From Isoetes taiwanensis (Eukaryota; Streptophyta; Lycopodiopsida; Isoetales; Isoetaceae), in NCBI GenBank assembly GCA_021234155.1, contig JAJEKV010000002.1, positions 4,227,795-4,291,794 on the forward strand: DNA of 64,000 nucleotides, written 5' to 3'. Shown one piece after another: positions 1-11,215 of the stretch. The position numbers were made by a program, and so were the translations under genes. The notes under the pieces were generated by a model. The model had not been told where the DNA came from. It saw only the letters and a program-made list of their open reading frames with translations, and searched no databases. Each line of letters begins with the position of its first letter. Within the stretch, counting starts at the first letter, position 1.

Positions 1-810
1 CAGAATAATGCCACTTGAAACCACTTGTCACTGGAACTTGTAACATCTGCTTGCCCAGTCGGTTCTCCACCCCTTCTTTACTCAATTTTGACAACCGAAA
101 AAGGTGCAAAAGGAGACGAAGCTCCACACCCAAAGCTGGATTTGCCACAAGAACAGAAAAGGAACGAAGCTGCCACATTCAATCAGAACCACTGCTCCTC
201 GGTTTGAGCAAGACCCACTTACCCTAACCCAGTTCCGGCGCCGGATCCGTTTTTTGCTACAAACCCAAATCGAAAACAACCAAACGGATCAAAATTCATG
301 ATCCAAAGTGCTTCGGGCGGGGATGAAAAGGCCGTGTCTTCTTAAGAGGATTGAAGAATCCCTGCAGAGAATGCTTCCGCTAACCCTAAAATAACCCTAA
401 AGTGAAACATCTCGATGCTTGCATGTATGGCTTATTAAAAAGAAATAGAGAAATAAAAATAAAAGGGGGTAAACCATTGGGGATATGGAATTTAGACAAT
501 AAAAATGCGGAGTGCACTCTAGATATACTGATTAGTATGCCTCGTGCAATACGCCCATGAAATCATATGAAAACCATGCCAAAAAGCGTATAAAATCACA
601 AAAAAAAAACCCTCTATTATAATGCTAGATATTGTATGACAAAATGTGAGTACGGAGTCACATATTCTCACATTGCTAATATTGGACATGTGTGACATTA
701 TTTCAAAGAAAAGTTCAGGGCAAAAACCAATGCTACATGCTAACATTGGATGTGAAGAAAAGGACAAGTGTGTAAATTTTGCATGTGGTAACGTTGTATG
801 CTTAGTATCA

Positions 811-837
811 AAGGAAGGAAGGAAGGAAGGAAGGAAG
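811..837. repeat. (AAGG)n microsatellite
   Basis: Six to seven perfect AAGG units are visible. The complementary TTCC tract near 49,218-49,243 ends a LINE, so this tract could be a LINE tail remnant on the minus strand. No LINE body was recognised next to it. Confidence 0.9.
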
Positions 838-960
838 TATATTTTTACGTCGCACCACAAAGGCAGCGTCACGGAGGACATGCGACCACAAGTACAAAGA
901 AAACAAAAAATACATTGCATGGGCCGAAGCACATCTATTTGGACATCTATTTGGAAAAGG

Positions 961-1080
961 AGCACATCTATTTGGACGATGGTATAGCATATGGAATATG
1001 GGGGCAAAAATCTAAAGGAAAAGGTGACATGTGTTTGGACGATGGGGTGCCATATGAAATATGGAAGAAAAAATCTATTA
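961..1080. repeat. Imperfect tandem repeat, about 60 bp x 2
   Basis: Two units share TTTGGACGATGG, then CATATGRAATATGG, then an A-rich spacer with AAATCTA. A partial third copy of the ACATCTATTTGGA core lies just upstream (930-955). Confidence 0.75.
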
Positions 1081-3375
1081 CCCATGTAAGTCTTTTTTAG
1101 TTTAAGAAATATTTTTTGGCATGCAAAATATCTGGCCGAAAGGGAATTTAGGGCAAGTGCCTGAAATATTAGGTTAAACAAACTGGAGTGATCCGGCAGC
1201 ACTTCTGGTGGATTGCTTGAGGTGCACATGTTTTAGGCTTTATCTACTTAGAGCATGGCTTTGGCATTTCGACCTCTTTAGCTTTGATAACGGCATGCCG
1301 ACCGACATTGATGAACATGAGCCAGGAATATCAAGTAGGCAATGTAGCTATAGTTGTGCTCTGAAGAGCAGGATGATACATGGAAAATCTATATAATGGT
1401 GGTGCAAATGTAGCTGAAGGCATTGGAGACTGCAATATTGCATACATCTTTGCTCAGAAATGCAATTTTATGCGCAAGGTGATTTCAGTGCCATACATGG
1501 TGACTCGCAAGACATTGATGGCGTTGGCAAAGAGAAAGATCCAAATCAAGCTAATAAGGTTTGATGACTGATATTTATTTGACATTTTGGACGGTGATAT
1601 TCTTGAAATTAATGCATGAGATACCTTACCACTGCATTGCATAAGCTGGTGCTAAAAAAATACACAGGCCTGGCTTCTAGATTAATGGCCTTGTTATTTT
1701 AACCACTGATTTATGCATTTGTGCTTCGTGCCATATTGTCAACATTTTCTGAGCTTCTAGGATGAAGGGTCTTGCTATTTGTAACAATCTGCTATTTGCA
1801 ACAATCTACATATCTGTGCAAAGCATATTAGTGTACTCTTTTTGCGAATTTGTTGGACATTGTAGCTGCAGATCTTAGAGAGCTTAATACATTAGTGTGT
1901 GCGGAAAGGTACATGCTATAATGATGCTAAGCATTGAACATGATTTTCATTGCTATTAGAATTTGCAAGATAATGAGTAGGGACTCTAGGATATGAATCA
2001 ACAAATCAGAAAGATAATGAATCAGCATATTCATTTGCCATAGGTTATGAAGAGATGCCGGGTAAACCTTCTAATGGTTTATGGACATTTGTTTCGTATG
2101 TTTTCTTTTGGAATTTTTTTTTATTACAAGCAGTGTGAAAGGGGGTAACCACACCATGACGCCTGCTAGTAGCTTAGGCTCTTACACATGAACTTGGCTA
2201 ATCGTCCTTTGGTTCTACTGCAGGTAACAGGGTCCTCTGCTCTCTGTTTTGTTTTCAATGCATGATGACTTTGAAGCATTTGGGTTGTGCTATTATTTAT
2301 AATGGAGCAACAATGGTTACATTTGAAAACTTGCAATGATGTATTTTTGGTGGTACATCCACTAGTTATAAGGTAAATTATAGTCATTTGAATATTTTGG
2401 AGTTGTTACTAGAATAAAGGAAAAACTTTTTGAATGAAAAAACTGGTATATGTTTTGTTCTTCACAACGTATTGAATATATGAATGACACGAAAAAAGGA
2501 GATGTTTTAATGCTAAAAGATGTAACCAGGTCTATGTCTTAATGCATATACACCTGTATGTATTGAGAGCTGCAAATTGAATCTTGATTTAGACAAACGT
2601 CTTGATTAAGATTAATGGTCTGGTCTGTACCAAACTTAAGGGGTTTTTTTTTTTTTTCTTTTTTAAATTCAGATGTCCACTAGTGGACTATAATTTATGT
2701 CAATTTTTACTTCCTTTATTTTAGACATTATATTCCCTCACTCACTACTTGTTGGTAATTTGGACTAAACTTTCATATGGTTGGACAGATTGGATACGGA
2801 ATGTTTTAAATACCTATGCTTTTAAGACCATAATGTTTAGCTTATCACATGCAAATGGTGATGTTTCCCACCATTAGATCATAGATAAAAAATTTGGGAC
2901 TTTACCTTTCATAGGGAATAAGAGGTTTTGATTTCAGGATGGTATACTTGTGTATACTTGTGAAATAATGAGTCCTAAGCCTTTGGGTCCCCTTTAATAA
3001 TTTTTTAAAAAATAAACCCCTTAACTTAATAGTTAAACAAAGGATCGATTTGTTTCTCGACTTTAGGGATATGGATACACTAGGGCTTTATACCAGGGCA
3101 TCGGAATGGACGGGCGAATGACCAGATGACCGCATTGAATGCTCCTTCCAATTCCCAAGAAACTTAGGTATGGATCTTTAGCTGGGATTGACAGTTAGTA
3201 AGTTTTGATCATTAGCTTTGACGGGTTTTCCATGAAGAACGACTGCATCGAGACCACAGAAGTTATGAATGACAGAGCATTCATCTCTGACCAAAACTTT
3301 TGATTTAGTAAGATCCTGATTGTAGTATACTATGGATTTAGAATCTGGCCCTGATAACTTCATATCCTCTTCTGA

Positions 3376-3660
3376 TCTGATCTTGAGCGCCTCAATACCG
3401 TGCATATTGAGGAAGAAACCTTATGGTGTAAAGAAAGCCTAGATTACTACTGTAACAGCACCCTTATGGCTAATGTACCGGAGTCTCATGGATTAAAATG
3501 TGGAAAGAATGAGCTGGTTGGTGATTTGAGTAAGAAAAAGTCCTCAGGGGATGCTATGCATAATAAGATCCAGCATGGTCTGGAGCTTAGTACAAATATT
3601 ATCTCAGTTCCAGAAACACAAGATTGTGATGGATTTACATCAGACCAAGATAATGATCAG
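3376..3660 (+). other. Possible upstream coding exon, unrecognised
   Basis: An open frame of 95 codons, rich in Asp, Glu, Lys and Ser, ends exactly at a good donor (GATCAG then GTAACT). No domain is recognised. It lies 1.9 kb upstream of the Yae1-type exons on the same strand and could be a 5' exon of that gene. It ends in phase 0, while the simplest acceptor at 5539 needs another phase, so the connection is unproven. Confidence 0.3.
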
Positions 3661-4210
3661 GTAACTTTTATATTACTAATTAAATTTTAGGGCCTATGTA
3701 CCATTGATCTAGTTACTTGGAATGCAAGTCTCCATGTGATTACAAGCTGTGTTTACTCCTCGAAAGATGATCTGCCTTTAATTAATTCATACATGGTCTG
3801 TATTATGCTCTTCAGGCTGTTTATTAGTAATATGTTCTGAATAATAACGTTATGCTTCATCATTTTGACACCTTTCCTTCTATTTATGCTAAAACTAATG
3901 ATATGCAAAGGGCTACAAGGGGTGAAATGTGATAAACTGAAAGTAATCACATGTACCTTTTGGCCCTTCAATCATTACCAGTTTCTTGGTAACGTTTTGA
4001 TGGTTGGCTGCAGGTATGAATTACTCTTCTTCCCTTGTCGTTTCTTTGCTTTGGTTGTTGGTGTTTGGCTGGTAGAAGGTATACAAAATATGAATATTGA
4101 GAGATTCCTATGAAATACAAGAGATCAGGTAAAAGCTCACATGCTGGTGCAATGTCTGTGAGATGTTTAGACAGAACTTTGACTTAAACTTTATTGTTTT
4201 GTTATTCTAA

Positions 4211-4524
4211 GGGTCTATTCGCACCCATGGTTAAGTTTAGTTAAGTTAACTTTTACCGTTAAGTTAAGTTAACACTAACCGGGTGATTGCCTTCACACCA
4301 AAGCTAGTTAAAAAATTTAGTTAGGCTAACTTAACGAAAAACCATTTCGCACTCGTTTAGTTAAAAAAATTGGTTAAAAAATAACTTAACTAACTAACTA
4401 AATGCTTTCGAACATGTCTAGTTAAGTTAGCCAAGGCATAAAAAAATTATAAGCACATTTAACTAAACTTAAAGTGAGCTCTATGAGGTCATTTAACTTT
4501 TAGTGCTAATTTTTGGGTTGCCCC
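4211..4524 (+). mobile_element. Tourist-like MITE, copy 1
   Basis: A non-coding AT-rich element packed with GTTAA/TTAAC words. It starts GGGTCTATTCGCACCC and ends GGGTTGCCCC. The flanks are TAA on the left and TAG on the right, close to the 3-bp target duplication of PIF/Harbinger (Tourist) MITEs. A word like TTCGCACC recurs about every 80 bp inside. The second copy at 12,612-12,838 has the same two ends in reverse order, which defines the boundaries. Confidence 0.65.
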
Positions 4525-4527
4525 TAG

Positions 4528-5538
4528 GGGGGGAAAACCCTTGTTTATGTGGGTTTTTGGCATATCCTAGGTATATGCTAGAATATTCCTAGAATATGCT
4601 GGTGACTGCTACAAACCTATTCTTCCCTGTAAATTCTCGGTCACCTGCGTTGTGGGTCAGGGATGCTTGAACCGGCTAACTGGGAAGACAAACGAAGCTC
4701 CAATCTTGCAGTCGAAACCGCATGATTCACCAGGGTAGAGCACAACCCAGATCGGCATAGGTTAGGTGCCATTAATGGAACACGGTAATGAACCTACATG
4801 TCAAATTTGCTGCCTTCCTGCCTTGTGGATGAAATTGCTGCTACTGCTCTGCTGCCTTGAGTCTGGATGGATGCCCTGTTGCTTCTTATTTTATTGAAAC
4901 TGAGGTTAGGAGCACTTAGTCTGCTTTGCAGGCCGCATGCCATTCTAAATCACAAAAATTGGGATAGGGAGAACCCGTGGAAAGGAAGAGGGTTTTGTTT
5001 TTTCTGGAGCAACGACATGAATTCTTGCTTAGTTAGAAATCCGAGAAGATAGTTACTGTGCTTCTTTCATACTTTTTATTCGGGAAAGTACCCTCTTCAC
5101 TGGGTTTATGCAAAATAATTAGAGAAACGACATGAATTTTCTTGCTTAGTTAGAATGGATGTCTCACTAGTCATAAAAGTGCACAATATGCCCATTGCAC
5201 CAGAAATTGTCAGCATACTAGATCTTCCATACTAGAGACATAGAGGTGTTCATTTTTCTGCACATAGGTCCTGGTGTAATTACATGTCCAAATTACATAG
5301 ATACTTACATGTTTCACATTCAGAGAGTGTTTAGTGTGCTTATGACACATGCAATGTGTAATGAATACAAAGCCTGATGTGCCTATGATTTGTATTACAA
5401 TTGGGGATACAAGTTACAAGAACTTTCAGATGTCCATGAGAATTTCTCTATTGAGAGAGAATATTCTTATTTGCAAAACACAAATTCCTTCTATTTATTT
5501 ATGTGATCAAATGATGACAATGTTTGGGATTGTGGTAG
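4528..5538. other. Stretch without a recognised gene
   Basis: Contains scattered short open frames but no recognisable motif. It probably represents an intron or the upstream region of the Yae1-type gene. Confidence 0.4.
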
Positions 5539-5569
5539 GCACATCGTGGTTGATTTGGAGTCATCTACA

Positions 5570-6212
5570 ATGTCAGAGTGGGCAGATGATGATGATGATA
5601 ATGGATTGAGCACACAAGAATCAAAGGCTAGGCACACGGAGTTCTACAATGTATCCTACTTTTCTATGCATGAAATATCTTATTTTGAAGTTAAATTATC
5701 TGAAAAAATCAGAGCCTTATCACAATAAAGCTTGGGTACAGAGAGGGGATCACTGTTGGCAAAGAGGGTTCTGTTCAAGAAGGATTTGATCTCGGGTTTT
5801 CAAAAGCTTCTGTTGCAGGTTTCAAGTGGGGACTTGCACGAGGAATAACAAGGTATGTCATTCATGTTGTGCCTTTGTGGTTAAGAGAGGCGGTATATAT
5901 CTTTTTTGCATTAGATATAATTGCGCTCTTTTGTAACAGTGCACTCGCAGCATTGCCTGTTCAAGTTAAGGAATCACTATTACAAGATAGTATAAGCTAC
6001 AGTCTCTGCATTCCTGCATTTCTTCAATTTCTTCCAGGAAGGCGTTCGAAATATGCCATAAACATCTTATGCCAAATGAAGGTAGTGACAACACATTAAA
6101 AGGTGGGACTACAGAGTTGCCTGGTGCTCCACAGCTACAGTACATAGAGGCATTCTTTCAAAGAGAACTTGGACTAGTGGAAGCAGAGGTGCAGGTTGAT
6201 AAGTTATGTTGA
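5570..6212 (+). CDS. Yae1-domain protein (LTO1/Yae1-like), four exons
   Basis: Proteins of this family carry a repeated G-x3-G pattern. In yeast, Yae1 with Lto1 acts as an adaptor for iron-sulfur cluster insertion into Rli1/ABCE1. Exon 1 (to 5650) opens at ATG 5570 and has an acidic D5 run. Exon 2 (5731-5852) encodes GYREGITVGKEG, then QEGFDLGF and a third and fourth glycine step, the Yae1 core. Exon 3 starts at 5940 (SALAALP). The last exon runs from about 6039 to the TGA at 6210-6212 (KAFEICHKHL...). Introns 1 and 2 are 80 and 87 nt with GT..AG ends. The third junction (GT at 5990, AG at 6037, only 48 nt) leaves the last exon one base out of phase, so either the real junction differs or the copy is damaged. 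Upstream exons may exist. Identification is from family knowledge; the exon model is inference. Confidence 0.6.
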
Positions 6213-7109
6213 TCCTGAGTTTCTATTTGGGAGGAAAAAAAATGCCTATTGTGGACGTGTCTCATTTTGAAAAATACTTATTATATCCTACATTGCATGT
6301 TCAAACTTCAAAACGTAAAAGATGATGACATCAGAACCTCTTGCAAATGAGAGAATTATTAAATCCTATACATTCCAATGTCTGCACACATTTCACTTGC
6401 TGCCAAAAGATCCAGGGCATTGTTTTACTTGGTAACGGCATTTGAAAGCATTGTCTTGTAACCCTTTCAATTGTCTTTCACTTGGTGCAATCTGGTGATG
6501 TTCCAAAAGGATGAATTGGCATCATTTCCAGTGTCGGCTTCCAGATTACAAAGCTTATTTTTATTTTTATTTCCACTAGGATTAAGATGTGATTTTGTTA
6601 AAAACTTCCTGGGATGGAAGAATGGGACTAGAAAGTTGCCAGGAATCGAAACTTCCTTCCTTATTTTGTTCTTCAAACCTGATTGATGTAGCATCGTAAA
6701 ACAATAGTCACCTTAGTGTGTATTTTAATATGTGCAAAACAAATATTGAAATATTAAAAGCATCACTTGCCGTTCTCGATAGCAACTGCAATTTTCCACT
6801 ACGTACCAGTATCATGTTTGACATTTTCGTCAAAACTCCTAAAGAAAATCTATATTTCATTTCGCTCGTACTTCTAAATCTAGATAGCAGAAGGCACCAA
6901 ACTGTTGCATTATAGCAATCCGGAATGCTCCATACCATAATCTATTGCTGGCTCTGCATGCAGACTAGAAAATGGAATTATTTGAAGAAAAAACTGAGTA
7001 ATTCATTAGCCTAGAATTTCCAGAAGACAAGGAGTAATGGTTGCTCCTGAATAACAACAAGCCCTCTTTTGGTCCAACACAATTCGCCAGAAAATAATCA
7101 AGGAACAAA
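6213..7109. other. Stretch without a recognised gene
   Basis: AT-rich sequence downstream of the Yae1-type gene. Overlapping short frames exist on both strands, none with a recognisable motif. The last 100 bases may already be decayed PPR sequence. Confidence 0.4.
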
Positions 7110-8410
7110 GAAGCTCCAACATAGGCACCTTGAAGAAGCACGGGTGCTTTTTTATCAGATGCCCGTGCGGGACATAGTAACTTGGAACACAATGATTGGC
7201 ATATGGACAGCAAGGCAACTTAGAGATGGCCATTAAGTTTTTCAAGCAAATGCCTCGTGAGAATGTGGTATCTGGAATGCCATCATTATGGCTCTCATTA
7301 AACAAGGGCATATCAAGGAAGTTGATCAGTGGTTCGAACAAATGCCTCAATGTAATGTAATTTCATGGAACACTATGATTGCTAGTCACGCAGAACATGG
7401 GCAACTTGAGGACGCCTTGAAACTCCTTGCAAGAATGTTTGTGAGAAATGTCGTTACATGGAATTCTATAATTGGAGGTTTTATAAAGAGGGCAATGAAG
7501 CTTGTATACTGTTTCAACGAATGCCACAACGTGATGTAGCGTCCTACAATGCTATGATCTCAGCCTTTGTTGGGGTTGCCAACTTAATGAGGCAGTATAT
7601 CTCTTTAAACAAATGCCTTATAAGGATGTCATTTTATGGACTGCTATAATTGCAGCTTATGGCACCGACATGGGAAACTTGAGGAGGCCGATCAAGTATT
7701 TGAGCAGTGTCTAGGCGAGAATGTCGTCTCTTGGACGACCATAATTTCGCTCATATACAACAAGAGAAGTTGGCTGAGGCTATGCAGCTCTTTGAAGAGA
7801 TGCCAAAGCAGAACATTCTTTCCTGGAATGTTATTATAACAGGTTGCATGCAACAAGGGCAATACAAGAAGGGTCTGCTTCTTTTTCAACAACTAGTGCA
7901 GGAAGGGATGAAGCCTGATAGAGATCTTATTCTTGCCCTTGTATGTGTCGGGATTTACGCTTTGTCGAGGGCAAAGAGTTGCATGCACTCGTTGCACATT
8001 CAATTTAGAATTAGATGTCTCGTAGGGTGTTTGATGAAATGCTGCGGCGCCTTGATTTTATGGGGATGCACTAATTTTAGCATATGCCCATTATGGGCAT
8101 GGAAAGATGGCTTTGCAATATTTCCATCGGATGGTAGTAGAGGGCACGATGATTAATGAGATTGCTTTAAATCATGTACTTTTATGTATGTATCCATGCT
8201 GGTTTTGCGGATGAATGATGTCACTTATTCACTAACACAACTCCGGCTCAACCCATTGTAATGGACATGAATTGTATTGTTGATCTTTTAGGGACAAAGG
8301 CGGGGGTGGTTAGATGATGCGAAGCCTTCCTTAAGCGTACGCCATTTCAACCCGATGCAACATCATGGGCGGCTTTGCTTAGTTCATCTGCTTGTCCATG
8401 CAGAGGCTGA
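7110..8410 (+). pseudogene. PPR pseudogene 1 (PLS type with E-like end)
   Basis: A chain of 31-35-residue pentatricopeptide repeats is spread over all three forward frames. Recognisable units include EEARVLFYQMPVRD, the unit at 7288-7490 with NVISWNTMIASHAEHGQLED, GKLEEADQVFEQ near 7675, and AEAMQLFEEMPKQNILSWN at 7770-7830. The short S-type spacing and the downstream piece near 8280-8390 (VDLLG..., then RTPFQPDATSWAALLSS) match the E region of plant organelle RNA-editing PPR proteins. At least five frameshifts and several stops separate the units, so no long protein can be made. It has no introns, as usual for this family. Three further PPR pseudogenes lie in this window. Confidence 0.85.
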
Positions 8411-8948
8411 CCATTTTGCATCTGAATCAATGTTTATTTCTGCCTTTTTCGTTCTTATCCATTCATGGTTTAACTTTTTCTCATCTCGTCTTTTCATACT
8501 AGCATTTTGATATAAAAATACCATTGGAGTCCACATTATATCAATCATTTTTTATTTCTACACATGCAGAAGACATGCAGAAGACTTTCATAACTCGAGA
8601 GGATGTGTATGGGTTAGTAAAGGATTGCCGGATGAGATAAGATCCGATGGGAGGTACGCTGCTGCATTCCCTTATAATTCACAGTGGACTCACCAAAGTG
8701 GAATGCAGGCAGAATGAACATCAATGTAGACCCGTGTAGACCTTGGCCTACGGATGTTGGAATTTTATGTCAGGCTAAGGAGGAAGATAGAAAAGATTGC
8801 TTTACCCTACAAACTCAACTCAAGCATGGGACCCGGGTGTTGCCAACGTTTAAGAAACAAGAAAGATCAGTAAAATTCTTACCACTTAAATGGCCGCCCT
8901 TACGGAGAATAAATGAGAATCTATGCACACATGAAAGAAGATTTTACT

Positions 8949-9086
8949 TGCCAAAGTGACCTGATTGGCTTCAAGGTTAATTCATTGAGTCTCCTTGCCA
9001 AAGTGACCTGATCGGCTTCAAGATTAATTCATTTAAACTTTCCAAAGTGACCTGATTGATTTTAAGATTAATTCATTGAGTTTCCT
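8949..9086. repeat. Tandem repeat, about 47 bp x 3
   Basis: Three units share CCAAAGTGACCTGATYGRYT followed by AAGRTTAATTCATT. The units begin near 8949, 8996 and 9042. Confidence 0.85.
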
Positions 9087-9678
9087 TCATTGGTGAGGGA
9101 TATATCTGGTTCGCATTCTCTATCCTCCCACAATGTGATCTGAGAACTTGTCAAACAACTTGGAAAATCTTTTGAAGGAATTGTGTAAATATACCGCGCA
9201 CAGGATATCATGTTGCCCATGTTTAACTAGTATTGAAGCTGTTGTCTGTGGCAACAATACAAATCTAATGATATTCATCATTGCGGTGATGTTTTGTTTG
9301 TAATTGAAGTTATCATTGCTTAATAGCTTGGTAACTATTGTCCTTTATATATGTTACCATGAAGTTCAGACATTCTAAGAATTGTCAAATTTGCAGTACC
9401 CTCTCACTTTGGCTCAGGAGCTTTATGCAACAGTTATTGTTGGTGTTAACATGCTGCAAAAATTGAACTGATGGTTGCAAGAAACAGACATTAAAACAAA
9501 TTCTGGAACATGGTAAAGGGAAAAATGTGGCAGGATCTATCACCTACAAAGCTGTTTATTATTGCTACTGGGAGTGGTAGGCACAATGGCACATTTTTTC
9601 ACCACCATCCCTAGTATGATGAGCAACGGGCTCAGTCCGGTCAGACGCATTTACAAACAATTTTTAGTGTGTCTACCG

Positions 9679-9779
9679 TCTGTTTTCTCCTCCACTTCTC
9701 ATCTCAAGAATTATGTGTCTTCACTAGGGTCTGTTTTCTCCTCCACTTCTCATCCCAAGAATTATGTGTCTTCACTAGG
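9679..9779. repeat. Tandem duplication, 51 bp x 2
   Basis: The unit starting TCTGTTTTCTCCTCCACTTC is repeated immediately with one visible mismatch (CTCAAG versus CCCAAG), so the duplication is recent. Confidence 0.95.
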
Positions 9780-10092
9780 TTGCATAGCAAGCAGGTGTTA
9801 CTTGGATCTTGGATGGCCATGAACTTATGTCATTGTCCTCATATTGGATGTGATATGATCAGTAACAACATTCTCTGCTGGCATGTTGTTTTAATAGTGG
9901 ATGTGGTAATGTTGATTATTAACATTGCTATCAGACATTAAGGAAATTTCATGCTGCAAATAGCTACTTGCTTTGAGTTCAAAATATCTGGTCTGCAATA
10001 GTCTTAGCTCTTGCCCTCTCCTAGCCTCAATGACATCTGGCTTAGAATGGCCAAATATTTGCTCAACAACTAGATTATAATTCCATCTAGAG

Positions 10093-10615
10093 GAGGTTTG
10101 CTTTGAAGATGTGCACAAAGTGTTCAACCAAATGCAAGAAAGGAATATTATATCATGTTCAATCATGATTGCAGCACACATAGAGCATGGTTATGGAAAA
10201 GAGACATTTGGCATTTATCAACAGATGCAGTTAGCAAAGGAGAGTCCAAACACAATTATCTACATAGTCCTTCTCAATGGTTGTGCCAGCTTTAGTTTTT
10301 TTAACAGATGGCAAATTAATTCATGCAGATGCTATATAGTATGGGTTTGAATCAGCAACTATCGTTGGGAATGCCCTCATCAATATGCATGGGAAGACTG
10401 ATAATTTGAATGATGCATCTGAGATTTTCAACTGGATGGATGGGAAAGATGTCATATCTTGGAATACAATTGTTGCAACGTATTCCCATTATGGTTTTTT
10501 CAAAGAGGCCCACTATCTTTTCAATGAGACGCGGTTGCATGGCTTCAAACCGGATGAGGCCATGTTCATCGGCATTATAAATGCATGCACTACGAGCTTC
10601 AATGAAATTTTGCAA
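10093..10615 (+). pseudogene. PPR pseudogene 2
   Basis: PPR units are readable in two forward frames: DVHKVFNQMQERNIISCSIM at 10,110-10,170, a unit with QQMQLAKESPNT near 10,225, then GNALINMHGKTDNLNDASEI and KDVISWNTIVATYSHYGFFK at 10,370-10,505, and a final unit ending in NACTT at 10,590. One frameshift and a stop (around 10,350) separate the blocks, and both ends are missing. It runs without a visible boundary into receptor-kinase sequence. Confidence 0.85.
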
Positions 10616-10699
10616 GAGTTTAAGTTATGCATCTTTCAGCCGGCTGGTCCGCGGTAGTGAAATCTTGTTGTTGGATTGGGTTGTTGTAGGCCTATTCTT

Positions 10700-11215
10700 T
10701 TGGTGGATTCAAAAGTAATTTTGGGAATTGTTGTTGGAAGTATAGTTGCCATCTTTTGTCTCATATTTGTGGTGATCAGATTTAGGATGATCTTGAAGCA
10801 GGAGAGCATGTCTCTTTTGGCAGAACAAAAGGCCAACCAAAATGCTCTGCCTGATTCTAGCCTCTCCATTAGCAACACTGACAAATTCAAGGAACCCTTG
10901 AGCATCAACATTGCTACCTTTGAAATCCCTTTCTCCAGGCTCACATTTGCAGATATTCTTTTGGCCAATTTCTGTAAAACCAACATCATTGGAGATGGAG
11001 GATTTGAAACTGTTTATAAAGCAATTCCTCCTGATTCGTGCACAGTTGTTGTGAAGAAGCTTAGCTAGGCTAAAAATCAAGGTAACAGGGATTTCCTTGC
11101 AGAGATGCAAACTCCTGGTAAAGTTAAGCACAGAAACCTTCTCTCCCTTTTTGGGTATTACTCCCTGGCAGATGAAAACTTTCTTTTTTATGAATGGCAG
11201 AGGAAGTGGATAAGA
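10700..11215 (+). pseudogene. EMS1-like LRR receptor kinase fragment
   Basis: The frame begins with a membrane segment (VILGIVVGSIVAIFCLIFVV at about 10,712-10,771), then a juxtamembrane stretch and the start of a kinase domain with FSRLTFADILLAN, IIGDGGF and VVVKKLS. The juxtamembrane and lobe resemble the EMS1/EXS class of LRR receptor-like kinases, plasma-membrane peptide receptors. Damage: the glycine loop reads GDGGFETV where the family has Gly in place of Glu; a TAG at 11,066-11,068 interrupts after KKLS (CAG to TAG would explain it); sequence resumes as NRDFLAEMQTPGKVKHRNLL and ends after FYEW. The LRR ectodomain and C-lobe are absent here, but single LRR exons occur at 58.64-58.97 kb. 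Confidence 0.85.

Larger units (their letters stand above)
1..3375. other. Stretch without a recognised gene
   Basis: I find no family-level match on either strand. Short open frames around 15-300 and 519-1229 lack recognisable motifs. The longer one (minus strand) runs through an AAGG microsatellite and short repeats, so I treat it as chance. AT-rich noncoding sequence fills the rest. An upstream part of the Yae1-type gene could lie in the last part but cannot be shown. Confidence 0.5.
8411..10092. other. Stretch with short repeats only
   Basis: One open frame at 8684-8959 (91 codons) has no recognised motif and may be decayed sequence following the PPR pseudogene. Two tandem repeats (listed separately) lie here. 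Nothing else is supported. Confidence 0.4.

Noticed and set aside
519-1229. 236-codon open frame on the minus strand, one of the longest in the window
   Set aside because: It runs through an AAGG microsatellite and short tandem repeats, is rich in Phe, Cys and Ile without a domain or a splice pattern, and no part resembles a known protein. Taken as chance.
3178-3405. Minus-strand 75-codon frame
   Set aside because: It abuts a better splice-bounded plus-strand frame and shows no motif.
7006-7350. 114-codon minus-strand frame
   Set aside because: It is the antisense shadow of PPR repeats on the plus strand.
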